DNA of 64,000 bases from Sulfurimicrobium sp. (GTDB taxonomy: Bacteria > Pseudomonadota > Gammaproteobacteria > Burkholderiales > Sulfuricellaceae), in assembly GCA_030652035.1 (NCBI GenBank), contig JAUSBJ010000031.1, positions 1 to 64,000 on the forward strand, in the 5' to 3' direction. Numbering within the stretch: position 1 is the stretch's first letter; every line of letters begins with the position of its first letter. A model generated the notes under the pieces. That model had not been told where the DNA came from. It saw nothing but the letters and a program-made list of their open reading frames with translations, and searched no databases. Below are positions 27,841 to 38,258 of the stretch, one piece after another. The position numbers and the translations under genes were made by a program.

Positions 27841-28926
27841 TCAATCATTAAATGCTAGGTTCCAAGCGTTTTTTGCCTTGAGGGATGTTGAGACGTTCTC
27901 AACAAAACCGCGCATTTTTTCATAAACCTCACTTGCACCATCGTCATTCAATAGTGAGAACGATGATCTTACAAATTCAGAATAATCGATGAACTCAATC
28001 TGCCTGTTTTTGTAGTACAAGGTGTTCTCTGTAACGTCATTGAGCGTTCCAATATCCTCAGGAATTCTGCATATAAATGTGAGTGGCAGGCCCGATATCC
28101 CGAGAACTTTGTGAGATTCAATGCAGTCTTCAAGCCGTTTGTGATCAATTTTTTTGAGCGTAATCTCAAAAAGAACGGATGGCACACCCTCGACCTCTAG
28201 CCAAATGTCAGCGGGTTTTTTTGATGTCGTATTTGTTCCAAAAACGCTTTCATCACCGCCGCATACGGCCACATTGCTAGACTGAAATATCTGCTGCAAT
28301 AGGCATGCCGCCAATAATTGGGGGGTTGCGCCCGATTCTGGCGCTTCAAGTGAAAACTTAACAAGCCTGGTCGCAAGCCATTGCCGTGACGTCGTATCCG
28401 TTTCCAGCGAAATAATTTCAAAGTCTGCGATCTTTTCAGCGTATTGGATTAGCCTGAAATAAAAATAATCTTCCAGCAGCATGCGCTGCTCTTTGTTTTC
28501 TTCGTTCATGCAGAGCGTAAGGAACTCGACGGCGGCTATCGCGGCTTTTTCTGGCCTTCGATCTTTCGCCCAGTCCAGGTCTAGCTTGGAGATGTTTTTT
28601 GCTACATTTAGCGGGTCAGACTTGCCGCATGGAATGTTGTACGCGGTTAACACATACCAAATGGCTTGTTCAAATATTGAGCGTGGATTGCAGGCGTAAA
28701 AATCTATCAGTGGGTTAAAGTGCTTGTCGATCGAAAGTCCGACGAGAGATGTGATGACTACACCACGAAATCCTTTTGCGCTGGTCTCAATCAGGTTTGA
28801 GAGTACCGCCGAAACCGAGTCCCGGTTTTTCAATTTGCTGAAGTGTGCGTTGTCCAGAGACTTTGCACGGTCGAGTTTTGCCCTCACCCAGTACTGAACG
28901 TGCTTTGTCCGTTCTTCAACTTTCAT
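27841..28926 (-). CDS. Putative type II restriction endonuclease
   Basis: 361 aa from the ATG at 28926, overlapping the upstream HTH gene by 11 bp. The function is assigned from context (HTH controller plus a divergent C5-cytosine methyltransferase) and a PD-(D/E)xK-like centre KPADIWLEVEG...VLFEITLKK: D240, E254, with Thr at the usual Lys position (256) and lysines at 258-259. The N-terminal two thirds is helical. Size and the E-x-T-x-K pattern suggest a SacI-like family, but this is a guess from memory. GC is lower than in neighbours, a sign of transfer. Confidence 0.7.
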   Translation of the reverse strand: MKVEERTKHVQYWVRAKLDRAKSLDNAHFSKLKNRDSVSAVLSNLIETSAKGFRGVVITSLVGLSIDKHFNPLIDFYACNPRSIFEQAIWYVLTAYNIPCGKSDPLNVAKNISKLDLDWAKDRRPEKAAIAAVEFLTLCMNEENKEQRMLLEDYFYFRLIQYAEKIADFEIISLETDTTSRQWLATRLVKFSLEAPESGATPQLLAACLLQQIFQSSNVAVCGGDESVFGTNTTSKKPADIWLEVEGVPSVLFEITLKKIDHKRLEDCIESHKVLGISGLPLTFICRIPEDIGTLNDVTENTLYYKNRQIEFIDYSEFVRSSFSLLNDDGASEVYEKMRGFVENVSTSLKAKNAWNLAFND

Positions 28927-29182
28927 GGCCAATCCCGAAAAATTCCTGAACGTAACGCCTGAGTTTAGGGTTGTCGCTGATCCGATAAACCAGCAGGAGA
29001 CGTTTGAATTCGAGTACATCCATGCGCCGCTCCTGGGTTTCCATTTTTGAAATATCCGATTGAGCCATGCCGATTGATTCACCTACTTCGGCTTGAGAAA
29101 GACCGAGCCGTTTGCGTTCACTCGTAAGCCACTCAATCAGATCGGAGTACTCGAGCGTATGTATTGATTTAATTTTGTTCAT
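28916..29182 (-). CDS. HTH (XRE-type) controller-like protein of the R-M system
   Basis: 88 aa with a Cro/C1-type helix-turn-helix at about residues 16-70 (ERKRLGLSQAEVGESIGMAQSDISKMETQERRMDVLEF). Such small C proteins time expression of the endonuclease after the methyltransferase. It precedes and overlaps the endonuclease gene and is divergent from the methyltransferase across 51 bp, the usual C-protein arrangement. Confidence 0.82.
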   Translation of the reverse strand: MNKIKSIHTLEYSDLIEWLTSERKRLGLSQAEVGESIGMAQSDISKMETQERRMDVLEFKRLLLVYRISDNPKLRRYVQEFFGIGHES

Positions 29183-29233
29183 GGTGCCAGTATTGTGATA
29201 CCGTATTCGTAATATTCTGATATGGAATAATTT
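29183..29233. promoter_or_regulatory. 51-bp divergent control region of the R-M system
   Basis: AT-rich interval between the HTH and methyltransferase starts. It holds a short palindrome ATTC-TGATATG-GAAT at 29214-29228 and a related ATTCGTAAT near 29206-29213, candidate binding sites for the HTH protein. Promoters for both directions must overlap in this small space. Confidence 0.5.
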
Positions 29234-30343
29234 ATGAACAAACTAACGGCTGTATCTCTATTTAGCGGCGCGGGCGGGATGGATGTCGGATTTGAGCGAG
29301 CGGGTTACGCTATATTAGCCGGAAACGAAATTGATGCATTTGCCTGTAAGACCTATAGGCTGAATCATCCTCAGTCCGAGTTATTGGAAGGAGACATCAA
29401 TGAGCATTTGGGGCGATTAGCTGCTTTCCGGAATGTTGATGTCGTATTTGGGGGGCCGCCCTGCCAAGGCTTTTCTGTGGCAGGAAAAATGGATCCGAAC
29501 GATCCAAGAAGTAAGCTCGTGTTTTCATTCGTAGCGGTTGTTGCCGCGCTACGTCCTCGTGCATTCATAATGGAGAACGTCAAATCGTTGGCTTCATTGG
29601 AAAAATTTCAAGAAATCAGAGAGGAGTTGTTCAGGCAGTTCTCAGAACTTGGCTATTCGGTTTCAATGAATGTCCTTAACGCAAAAGATTACGGCTCCGC
29701 CCAAAACCGGGAGCGCGTATTTTTTGTTGGCTTCCGAGATATCAAGCAGGGCACAAAGCTTTCGACGCTAGGCCAATATAAGCAAAAAGCGCTTTCCGTT
29801 CGCGACGTAATCCAGCACCTTGGTGCTGCCGGTTCATTTTCTAACCCAAGAATATGCAAAGCCAAGATAACTTTGGCAGAGCGCCCCATACTCAGAAAAT
29901 CTCCATACGCAGGAATGATGTTTAATGGCCAAGGTAGGCCGCTGAATCCAGATGGTTGGTCGAGTACGCTCCCGGCAAGCATGGGTGGAAATCGGACCCC
30001 GATTATTGATGAACATCATCTTTATGATTACGGGGAAAGCTGGGTGGAACAGCATCATGCCTCCTTAATGAAAGGTAAATCGGTCGATCCAGATATGCTG
30101 GTGCCCGGACATTTACGCCGCCTCACTGTCGATGAGGCAGCACTGCTTCAGGGGTTCCCAAGCGACTATCAGTTTGTCGGTCCACAGAGCAAGGTTTACT
30201 GTCAAATCGGGAATGCTGTTCCTTGTACTTTGGCTGAGGCTGTGGCATTAGCCGTAAGAGATTTACTTGTGGCGAAAGAGGGGGCGGGCGCTTACCACAT
30301 AGCGGCTACAAAACAAGGGCAGACATTCGAGTTGTCGTTTTAA
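29234..30343 (+). CDS. DNA (cytosine-5-)-methyltransferase of a type II R-M system
   Basis: 369 aa with all key C5-MTase motifs: I (FSGAGGMDVGFERAG), IV with catalytic C77 (GGPPCQGFS), VI (E114-N-V), VIII (QNRERVF near 157-163) and X (YCQIGNAVP). The target-recognition region lies between motifs VIII and IX at about residues 175-310. It protects host DNA from the adjacent endonuclease. It is convergent with queA, with only 4 bp between the stop codons. Confidence 0.95.
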   Translation: MNKLTAVSLFSGAGGMDVGFERAGYAILAGNEIDAFACKTYRLNHPQSELLEGDINEHLGRLAAFRNVDVVFGGPPCQGFSVAGKMDPNDPRSKLVFSFVAVVAALRPRAFIMENVKSLASLEKFQEIREELFRQFSELGYSVSMNVLNAKDYGSAQNRERVFFVGFRDIKQGTKLSTLGQYKQKALSVRDVIQHLGAAGSFSNPRICKAKITLAERPILRKSPYAGMMFNGQGRPLNPDGWSSTLPASMGGNRTPIIDEHHLYDYGESWVEQHHASLMKGKSVDPDMLVPGHLRRLTVDEAALLQGFPSDYQFVGPQSKVYCQIGNAVPCTLAEAVALAVRDLLVAKEGAGAYHIAATKQGQTFELSF

Positions 30344-30347
30344 CCGC

Positions 30348-31427
30348 TTAACTTTGGGCTAAACCTTCTTTTCTCTCGATGAGCATGGCGTCGCCATAGC
30401 TGAAAAAGCGGTAGCGCTGTTCGACCGCATGCCGGTAGGCGCGGCGAATATTATCCATGCCGGCGAAGGCCGATACCAGCATCAGCAGCGTGGATTTGGG
30501 TAGATGGAAGTTGGTGAGCAGGCGCTCCACCACGCGGAACGAGTAGCCCGGCGTGATGAAAATGCTGGTTTCGCCGTAGCCGGCCTTTAGTTCGCCATCC
30601 GCAGCGGCGGATTCGAGCGCGCGCAGCGAGGTGGTGCCGACCGCCATGACGCGCCCTCCCTGGCTTTTGGCTCGGACAATCGCATCCACCGTCTCTTGCG
30701 GCACTTGGTAACATTCGCTGTGCATGGTGTGCTCGGCGATGTTGTCCACCCGCACCGGCTGGAAGGTGCCCGCGCCGACGTGCAGGGTAACGTAGGCGGT
30801 GCGCACGCCCATGGCTTCGAGCTCGGCCAGCATCGCCTCGTCGAAATGCAACCCGGCGGTGGGCGCGGCGACTGCGCCGGGCTGGCTGGCATACACCGTC
30901 TGGTAGCGCGTTTCGTCCACCGCATCGGGCGCGTGGGTGATGTAGGGCGGCAGGGGCAGGCTGCCGTAGCGCTCCAGTAAGTCCAGAACGGGTTCGTCGC
31001 CCGAAAACCGGAGCCGGTAGAGCGCGCCTTCACGCTGGATTACATTGACCTCCAGGCAAGCCTCCAGCAGCAGCGTAGAGCCCGGCTGCGGGCTATGGCT
31101 GGCGCGGATGTGGGCCAGGACATGGTGTTCGTCGAGAACGCGCTCCACCAGCACCTCGATCTTGCCGCCACTTTCCTTGGTGCCATGCAGTCGCGCCTTG
31201 ATCACCCGGGTGTTGTTGAACACCAGCAGATCGCCTGCTTTCAGGTAGGACGGCAAGTGCCGGAAAAAATCATCGCGCAGCGCGTCGTTGGGCGCATCCA
31301 CGTACAGCAGGCGGCTTTGGCGCCGCTGCTCGGCAGGAAACTGGGCAATCAATTCTTCGGGCAGGGTAAAGTCAAAATCCGCCACCGTGAGCGGATGTGC
31401 GTCGTCTTGTATGATCGGGGCGGGCAT
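30348..31427 (-). CDS. queA: S-adenosylmethionine:tRNA ribosyltransferase-isomerase (queuosine synthesis)
   Basis: 359 aa from the ATG at 31427 ([13 protein letters not shown]); the upstream extension is not conserved. It adds the epoxycyclopentane precursor ring to preQ1 on tRNA after Tgt acts. Signatures include [31 protein letters not shown] and the [13 protein letters not shown] segment. Normally directly upstream of tgt; here separated from it by 2.8 kb of inserted genes. Confidence 0.96.
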   Translation of the reverse strand: MPAPIIQDDAHPLTVADFDFTLPEELIAQFPAEQRRQSRLLYVDAPNDALRDDFFRHLPSYLKAGDLLVFNNTRVIKARLHGTKESGGKIEVLVERVLDEHHVLAHIRASHSPQPGSTLLLEACLEVNVIQREGALYRLRFSGDEPVLDLLERYGSLPLPPYITHAPDAVDETRYQTVYASQPGAVAAPTAGLHFDEAMLAELEAMGVRTAYVTLHVGAGTFQPVRVDNIAEHTMHSECYQVPQETVDAIVRAKSQGGRVMAVGTTSLRALESAAADGELKAGYGETSIFITPGYSFRVVERLLTNFHLPKSTLLMLVSAFAGMDNIRRAYRHAVEQRYRFFSYGDAMLIERKEGLAQS

Positions 31428-31478
31428 TGGGCTAGAATTCAATAAATTTCTGTTAAATGGTTCGAGATTGAGGTGATG

Positions 31479-31829
31479 ATGAATAAATTGATTGGCTTGA
31501 TTCTGTTGCTGCTGCTTTCCGCCTGCGATGTCAATCAGCACAAGGCGCCCAAGTTGGAAGGCCAGTGGCAGTGCCGCAACGGCATCACGATCACTTTCAG
31601 CGGCCAGCAGGACTACACGACTTCAAGCCCCGCAGGCGAAACAGCCGGAGTGTACAAGTTAACGGTGGGAGAAAACAACTACCACGGCATCGAGTGGAAC
31701 CCCGGCGTCAAAGATGCGGAGGCGCCGCTGCCTGCCCGCTTCCGCTATTTCGAGACCGACAGGCTGATCCGCCTGTTCTTCTACACGCATGAAGTGGATG
31801 AGGCTGTGCCGTGCGAGCGCGGGCGCTGA
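31479..31829 (+). CDS. Small lipoprotein, unknown function
   Basis: About 116 aa with a signal sequence ending in the lipobox LLSAC, so probably a lipid-anchored outer-membrane or periplasmic protein. The rest ([23 protein letters not shown]) looks like a compact beta-rich domain. GTG at 31473 and ATG at 31476 are alternative starts; GAGG at 31469 best fits 31479. Divergent from queA. Confidence 0.7.
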   Translation: MNKLIGLILLLLLSACDVNQHKAPKLEGQWQCRNGITITFSGQQDYTTSSPAGETAGVYKLTVGENNYHGIEWNPGVKDAEAPLPARFRYFETDRLIRLFFYTHEVDEAVPCERGR

Positions 31830-31973
31830 TTTTTACGAGACAGGCAAGGCTTACTGGTTAAGCGCTTTCCTGGATGACAGGCCATGAGTTGCGATTTTAT
31901 CCTGCCCCTTGGCCTTGTTGTTTAGATGGGTAATTCATTATCTTGTGTTGCGGGCATGGCATACTTCAAGCCC

Positions 31974-32507
<534 letters not shown>

Positions 32508-32650
32508 GAAATAGTCTCCATCTGGCAATGCCTCAAATCATATCCCGAATTGCTGCCGGGTGAGCACAGCGCAAAATTGCTGATCCGCTTTGAAAGTTAG
32601 CCTGTTGCGGGCAATAATGCGCTTGCATTGCTTGTCCGGATACTAAAATC

Positions 32651-33604
32651 ATGCGATTTCTGTTTGCCCTGTTCTTCCTGCTCGCCACCGCCACTCAAGC
32701 GGGTGATATTGGTACACCGAGCAACATGCCCAAACCGGTCAAGGCCAGCGCGCATACCTATTACGTGCAAGGCCTTGCAGGCGCGGCTTCTTCCGCCAAT
32801 CAGGGATTCATGTCCAATGCGGGCTTTGTCGTGACCCCGGAAGGCGTGGTGGTTTTCGATGCCCTCGGCACCCCGGTACTGGCCGAAGGGCTGATCAGGG
32901 CTATCCGCAAGCTTACCAGCCAGCCCATCAAGCGTGTCATCGTGAGCCATTACCATGCCGACCACATTTACGGCCTGCAGGCGTTCAAGGCCATCGGGGC
33001 GGAAATCTGGGCGCAGCGGGGCGGGCAGGAGTACCTGGCTTCAGAGGAGGCACAGTTGCGCATGCAGCAGCGTCGCGAAGACCTCTTCCCCTGGGTGGAT
33101 GAGAAGACCCGCCTGCTGCCGGCGGACCGCTGGCTCAGCGGGGATGAAAGCTTCGAGCTGGGCGGGCTGCACTTCAGCCTGCACCATGTCGGCCCGGCCC
33201 ATTCCGGCGAGGATATGGTCATGCTGGTGAAAGAAGACGGCGTGCTTTTTACCGGCGATCTGGTTTTCAAGGGGCGGGTGCCTTTTGTCGGCGATGCGGA
33301 CAGCGCGGCCTGGCTCGAGGCGCTTGAGCGTCTCGCCGCCCTCAAGCCTGCATACCTGATTCCCGGCCATGGCGCCGCCGCCCCCGATGCCGCCGCCACC
33401 CTGCAATTTACCCGGCAGTATCTGCAATACCTGCGCCAAACCATGGGCAAGGCGGTGGAGAATTTCGTGCCGTTTGAAGAAGCCTATGCGAGAACTTCAT
33501 GGAAAAAATACGAGAAAATGCCTGCATTCCACGAAGCCAACCGCGCCAACGCCTACAACACCTACCTGCTGATGGAGAAGGAATCCATTGCGCCAGCGAA
33601 GTGA
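32651..33604 (+). CDS. Exported metallo-beta-lactamase-fold hydrolase
   Basis: 317 aa with a signal peptide (cleavage near ATQA) and the HxHxDH zinc motif SHYHADH (H100, H102, D104, H105), followed by HHVGPAHSGED and FTGDLVF and a late histidine in IPGHG. It resembles periplasmic SoxH/quinoprotein-associated MBL-fold proteins; the substrate is unknown. Divergent from the peroxiredoxin gene. Confidence 0.88.
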   Translation: MRFLFALFFLLATATQAGDIGTPSNMPKPVKASAHTYYVQGLAGAASSANQGFMSNAGFVVTPEGVVVFDALGTPVLAEGLIRAIRKLTSQPIKRVIVSHYHADHIYGLQAFKAIGAEIWAQRGGQEYLASEEAQLRMQQRREDLFPWVDEKTRLLPADRWLSGDESFELGGLHFSLHHVGPAHSGEDMVMLVKEDGVLFTGDLVFKGRVPFVGDADSAAWLEALERLAALKPAYLIPGHGAAAPDAAATLQFTRQYLQYLRQTMGKAVENFVPFEEAYARTSWKKYEKMPAFHEANRANAYNTYLLMEKESIAPAK

Positions 33605-33667
33605 CTGCTCGTTATTTGTGCGCTTTGTTCGATGACTATGCCGGAGTTATTTCTCAATAAAAAAATA

Positions 33668-33681
33668 TTGATCCACGTCAA
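33668..33681 (+). promoter_or_regulatory. FNR/ANR-like box upstream of the chemoreceptor gene
   Basis: TTGAT-CCAC-GTCAA matches the FNR consensus TTGAT-N4-ATCAA at nine of ten positions, 66 bp before the chemoreceptor ATG. A TATATT at 33683-33688 follows closely; if that is the -10, the box would overlap the promoter and repress rather than activate. Confidence 0.5.
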
Positions 33682-33747
33682 TTATATTAAACTCCGCAAG
33701 GGGTGAAAAAACTGTTTACGTATACAAGTGGGTATTAGGGGAATTTC

Positions 33748-36102
33748 ATGGCGGTCGAAACAAAAAACTTTTTGGATGAAGCGGTCACCGCACATGGAAA
33801 ATGGAAAATGCGCCTCCGCAATTTCTCCATGGGGTCGGAAACGATCAACCCCGATGATGCAGCCAAGGATTGCCTTTGCGCTCTGGGCAAGTGGATTTAC
33901 GGGGAGGGCGCAAAACACGCCAAGGCGGAAGGCTATGCCCAGTTAAAATCGGAGCATACCAATTTCCACCGCTGCGCCGGACAGATCGCCCACAGGATCG
34001 CCGGCGGAGATCAGAAGACTGCCAATCTGCAGCTGGATGACGAGAATTCGGATTTCAATGCGGCATCCAAGCGCACCATCGCGGCAATCAAGCACTTCAA
34101 GCATGTGCTGTCCCATTCCACCAAGGGCCTGGCCAACAAGAGCATCAAGACCAAACTGATCCTTCTCCTCTCCATGCCGATGCTGGCCCTGATGATTTAT
34201 ACGGTTGTTGTGGCAAAAGCCGAGTGGGTCAGTTGGCAAACCTATAGCTCGCTGGGGCAGGCCATGGAAGTTTCGGTCAGCATCGGTGACCTGGCGCATC
34301 GTTTGCAGATCGAACGCGGACTTTCCAGCGGCTTTACCCAATCCAAAGGGGCACGCTTCGGCGATGAGATGAAAGCGGCACGGACGGAGAGCGACAAGGA
34401 GGGGGCGGATCTGCGGCATGTCTATGAGAAAACCAGGCTGATTCTGCCCGAGACCGTGCGCGCCCCGCTGGAAAATGCAATGACAACCCTGGACCAGCTT
34501 GCCGCCCACCGTGAAACCATCAACCGGCTGGAGCTAAGCGCCCCGGCCTCCGCAGCCCTCTACACCAAGCTGATCGCGCAGTTGCTGGACGCCGTCCCGC
34601 CGATCGCGGAGCAGAGCAGCGACACGGGGATCGCGCTGGCGGTGACGGCGTACGACATGCTGATGTTGTCCAAGGAGAACGCCGGCCAGGAAAGGGCGCT
34701 GCTGACCGGGGTCATGACCGCCGGCAAGTTCGATCCTGAACGCCACAGCAAATGGGAAGACTTGCGCTCCAAGCAGCAGGCCTTTGCCAAGCAATTCGAA
34801 GCGTTTTCCGTGCCCGAGGTGCGGGATTTTTATAAATCCAAAATTGAAGCCCCGCCTTTTGCAGCTGTGGAGGCATTGCGTAAGGCGGCCGACAGCAGCG
34901 AGGGCCCGATGCCGGACGCCGGGGAATGGTTCAAAACCTCGACAGCCAGAATCGACCTGCTGCATGAAGTTGAAGATTTTGCCGCGCAGCGCATCACAGC
35001 GCAAAGCAACGGTCTGATAGCCCAAGCCAGGGGTGCATTTTTCTTCCATTCCGTGGTCGGCATCGGGGTTTTTCTTCTGACCGCAGCTTTCGCCTTGTGG
35101 ATCATGTCCGGCATTGCCCAAACACTGAGGCGTCTATCCTCGGGCATTCAGGCGGTGGAGGAAAGCGGCGACTTCGGCATACGGATCAACGATTCGTCCA
35201 ATGATGAAGTGGGGCAGGCGGCCAAGTCCTTCAACGATCTGATGGACTCCGTTCAGTCGGTCATCCTCGATATCGCCTATGCGGCACAGATGGTTGCAGT
35301 CAGCTCGGAGCGCATGTCGGAGGCGCTGGAAACGCTAGAAACCAGCGCCAACAGCGAGTCCGAGGCAATTTCGTCAATGAGCGCGGCAGTCGAGGAATTG
35401 ACCGTGAGCATCGGCATGGTGGCGGACAATGCCTCGGATACGGAAAAAATTTCCGAGAAAACACTGCAAGAACTGGTCACTGGCGAGTGCGTTGTGCGGC
35501 ATGCCACCGAAGAGATGGCATTGATCACCTCGAGCGTGGATGGCTCGGCGCAGCATATCCAGTCGCTGGCTGAACACTCCGGCCAGATCAGCAGCATCAT
35601 CAATGTCATCAAGGATATCGCCGACCAGACCAACCTGCTGGCGCTGAACGCTGCCATCGAGGCGGCACGCGCCGGTGAACAGGGGCGCGGTTTCGCGGTG
35701 GTGGCGGACGAGGTGCGCAAGCTGGCAGAACGGACAAGCAAGGCCACTTCGGAAATCGGCGGGCTGATCGACCAGATACAGAAAGAAACCGGCACTGCGG
35801 TATCCAGCATGGAACTGTCGAAGCAGCAGGCGGGCAAGGGGCTTGCTTTGGCACGCGAGGTGGCCGGCGCGCTGTCGCAGATCGGCTCGAATGTGCGGCA
35901 GACAGGGGAGCGCATCGTGGAAATCGCCAGTGCCACCCGCGAACAGAGCAAAGCGACCCAGCAGATCGCAGTCGGCGAGGAGCAGGTTGCCCAGATGGTG
36001 GAAAGAAACTATGGGGTGGTGAAAAGCATCGCCGATGCTTCGGTCGAGCTCAGGCGCCTGTCCGAAAGCATGCGCCGCTCGGTGAGTCGTTTCAAGGTGT
36101 AG
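33748..36102 (+). CDS. Methyl-accepting chemotaxis protein with N-terminal CZB and periplasmic NIT domain
   Basis: 784 aa. Residues 1-90 match the chemoreceptor zinc-binding motif: H16-GK-W19, C44-A-L-G-K-W49 and H70-TNF-H74. TM1 is at about 137-157; the periplasmic region (160-420) starts with [13 protein letters not shown], typical of NIT nitrate/nitrite-sensing domains. TM2 is near 430-455, then HAMP and a full signalling domain with tip [23 protein letters not shown] is usually C-terminal, so this order is unusual. It probably links nitrogen-oxide sensing and zinc/oxidant state to taxis or a related pathway; no other che gene is nearby. Confidence 0.88.
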   Translation: MAVETKNFLDEAVTAHGKWKMRLRNFSMGSETINPDDAAKDCLCALGKWIYGEGAKHAKAEGYAQLKSEHTNFHRCAGQIAHRIAGGDQKTANLQLDDENSDFNAASKRTIAAIKHFKHVLSHSTKGLANKSIKTKLILLLSMPMLALMIYTVVVAKAEWVSWQTYSSLGQAMEVSVSIGDLAHRLQIERGLSSGFTQSKGARFGDEMKAARTESDKEGADLRHVYEKTRLILPETVRAPLENAMTTLDQLAAHRETINRLELSAPASAALYTKLIAQLLDAVPPIAEQSSDTGIALAVTAYDMLMLSKENAGQERALLTGVMTAGKFDPERHSKWEDLRSKQQAFAKQFEAFSVPEVRDFYKSKIEAPPFAAVEALRKAADSSEGPMPDAGEWFKTSTARIDLLHEVEDFAAQRITAQSNGLIAQARGAFFFHSVVGIGVFLLTAAFALWIMSGIAQTLRRLSSGIQAVEESGDFGIRINDSSNDEVGQAAKSFNDLMDSVQSVILDIAYAAQMVAVSSERMSEALETLETSANSESEAISSMSAAVEELTVSIGMVADNASDTEKISEKTLQELVTGECVVRHATEEMALITSSVDGSAQHIQSLAEHSGQISSIINVIKDIADQTNLLALNAAIEAARAGEQGRGFAVVADEVRKLAERTSKATSEIGGLIDQIQKETGTAVSSMELSKQQAGKGLALAREVAGALSQIGSNVRQTGERIVEIASATREQSKATQQIAVGEEQVAQMVERNYGVVKSIADASVELRRLSESMRRSVSRFKV

Positions 36103-36475
36103 CAGGCTGCCGGGCGGCAGGCAGACGATTGGCCCGGTTTACATGCGCATTCTTCGGGGGGGGCAGCCAGTACAGGACGCATAATCCAAGGGTATTTCGG
36201 AGCCGACGCGATGCTCCGTTGAAACCGGGCGCCATGCGCACTGTTTCGCCTGGTCTCAGCCTCTGCGGCATTCCAGCGCATATTTTTGCGATGTCCGAGT
36301 TCAGGCGGTTGAAGGCATCAGTAGAAGAAACAGCCTGTGCAAATCTTTTGCCCGCCCCTTGCCTGGATCGTTGTATGAGCGCCAGTCGGCGGTCAAATTG
36401 CCCCCACCCTGAGCCGGATTGGGTGCTGTCCGGATTCGCCCGGTTATAATAGGTAATTTGCTGAACAAACCCGAC
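36103..36475. other. 373-bp intergenic region before the DUF389 gene
   Basis: No gene was recognised; the open frames on both strands have no family features. A hairpin-forming GCTGCCGG-GC-GGCAGGC lies just after the chemoreceptor stop. A perfect TATAAT at 36445-36450 is a good -10 candidate for the DUF389 gene, about 26 bp before its ATG, with no clear -35. Confidence 0.45.
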
Positions 36476-37852
36476 ATGACCCGTGAACACCTTTTTCTAC
36501 GCGAATTACGCAAACTCTTCGACCTGCGCGGAGATATGGACGAGCCGGGCGATATCGAGGCCAGCATCCGCCAGGGCATCAAAACCCGTGGAACCAATCT
36601 GTGGATTCTGATGTTCGCCATTCTGGTGGCATCCATCGGCCTGAACGTCAATTCCACGGCAGTCATCATCGGCGCCATGCTCATCTCCCCCCTGATGGGC
36701 CCCATCATGGGAATCGGCTATGGCGCGGGGGTGCACGATTTCCAATTGATCCGGCAGTCGGCTCGCAGCCTGGGCGTGTTCATTTTCCTAAGCCTGCTGA
36801 CCTCCACGCTCTATTTCCTTTTGACCCCGCTGACCCAGGCGCAATCCGAATTGCTCGCCCGTACCGCGCCCAACCTGTGGGACGTGCTGATCGCGCTGTT
36901 TGGCGGCATGGCGGGTATCATCGCGGTGACGCGCAGGGAAAAAAGCAATGTCATCCCCGGCGTGGCCATCGCCACCGCCCTGATGCCGCCGCTATGCACT
37001 GCAGGCTATGGGATTGCCACAGGACAGCCAATGTTCTTTCTCGGCGCGTTCTACCTGTTCACCATCAATGCCGTCTACATTGCCCTGTCGGCGCTGCTGT
37101 TTACCAAGCTGCTGCGCTTGCCGCATCATAGTTTTCCTTCACCTGCCAGCCAGAAGCAGGCGCGGTTGATCATCTCTGCTGCCATCATGGTCACCATGGT
37201 TCCCAGCATTTATCTGGCCTTCCAGCTCGTGCAGCACGAAATGTTCAAAACCGAGGCAAACCGTTATCTGGAAACGATGACGCACACCGAAAAAAACCTG
37301 TTCATTCTGGCAAAAGACATCGACCCCGTCAGTCAGGAAATCACTCTGACCATTGCCGGAAAAGGCCCGGACAAGGCCACGCTGGAACGGCTCAATGCCC
37401 AGCTTGTGGTGCATCGGTTAAGCTCGGCGAAACTGACGGTGCATACCTTGCAGCAGGATGACGGCATGGATTTGAGTCTGGTGAAAACCGAAATGCAGCA
37501 GGATCTATACCGTAACAGCCTGCATTTGCTGGAAACCAAAAATGCCAAAATTCAGCAACTGGAAGATGTCATCCGCAATGAAAAAAACGCCCAAACCAAG
37601 CAGGCAGAACAGTTGGGGGAATATGCCCAGGTCCGTGAAGAACTGCGGGCTCAATACCCGGAGCTGAAAAATATAATTATCACCCATGGTAAAAACATGT
37701 CTGTAAACGATACAGCCACATCAGCAGACACGGTGATCGTTTATCTTGAAGCGCGTAAGGCGATCTCCCGAACGACCCAGGCCCGCATCCGGAACTGGCT
37801 CAAAACCCGTTTCAAGCTGGAACATGTTTACGTGGTCGGCAAAGTGGTTTAA
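36476..37852 (+). CDS. DUF389 family membrane protein
   Basis: 458 aa from the ATG at 36476; the TTG at 36419 upstream is unlikely. About six membrane helices contain the family core NSTAVIIGAMLISPLMGPIMGIG and TRREKSNVIPGVAIATALMPPLCTAGYG. A C-terminal soluble part (residues 265-458) contains a coiled coil (NAKIQQLEDVIRNEKNAQTK). The transported solute, if any, is unknown. Confidence 0.88.
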   Translation: MTREHLFLRELRKLFDLRGDMDEPGDIEASIRQGIKTRGTNLWILMFAILVASIGLNVNSTAVIIGAMLISPLMGPIMGIGYGAGVHDFQLIRQSARSLGVFIFLSLLTSTLYFLLTPLTQAQSELLARTAPNLWDVLIALFGGMAGIIAVTRREKSNVIPGVAIATALMPPLCTAGYGIATGQPMFFLGAFYLFTINAVYIALSALLFTKLLRLPHHSFPSPASQKQARLIISAAIMVTMVPSIYLAFQLVQHEMFKTEANRYLETMTHTEKNLFILAKDIDPVSQEITLTIAGKGPDKATLERLNAQLVVHRLSSAKLTVHTLQQDDGMDLSLVKTEMQQDLYRNSLHLLETKNAKIQQLEDVIRNEKNAQTKQAEQLGEYAQVREELRAQYPELKNIIITHGKNMSVNDTATSADTVIVYLEARKAISRTTQARIRNWLKTRFKLEHVYVVGKVV

Positions 37853-37899
37853 TTGGGCGCCTTGGCGGGTGGGCTTATTGATCCGGCCTACGGGTTCGG

Positions 37900-38214
37900 C
37901 TAAAAACCATATTCGCGCTCTACGCGACAGACCCGGACTCGAAACGCCTTATACCAGTCTTTCGCCCGGTCCTGGGCTTGGCGATGAATGACGTTTTCCT
38001 TCCAGGCTTTTATGGCTTCCGGGCTGGACCAATACGAAACGGAGATCCCGATTTCCTGCCTTGCGCTCTCGAAACCGAGGAAGCCGGGTTGGGTCGAGGC
38101 AAGCTCCAGCATCTGCCTTGCTGCCTCGGCATAGCCGTTGTCGCCGTCAGCACGGATGGAAGTAAAAATGACGGCATAGTATGGCGGTTGTGGTGTCGTC
38201 GCGGGGGCAGCCAT
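37900..38214 (-). CDS. Antibiotic biosynthesis monooxygenase (ABM)-domain protein
   Basis: 104 aa ferredoxin-like fold: YYAVIFTSIR, LELASTQPGFLGFESARQE and SYWSSPEAIKAWKENVIHRQAQ match the ABM/YgiN family. Members act on quinones or heme or are of unknown role. GGAG precedes the ATG. It is separated by 44 bp from the next minus-strand gene upstream. Confidence 0.85.
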   Translation of the reverse strand: MAAPATTPQPPYYAVIFTSIRADGDNGYAEAARQMLELASTQPGFLGFESARQEIGISVSYWSSPEAIKAWKENVIHRQAQDRAKDWYKAFRVRVCRVEREYGF

Positions 38215-38258
38215 TCATTCTCCTTCGTTTGAGTCTTGCTCCGGGGGCAAGTGCTGGG

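Noticed and set aside
36092-36490. 132-aa and 106-aa ORFs in the gap before the DUF389 gene, considered as a transposase remnant
   Set aside because: No recognisable transposase motif and both overlap the chemoreceptor end or the DUF389 promoter; kept as intergenic.
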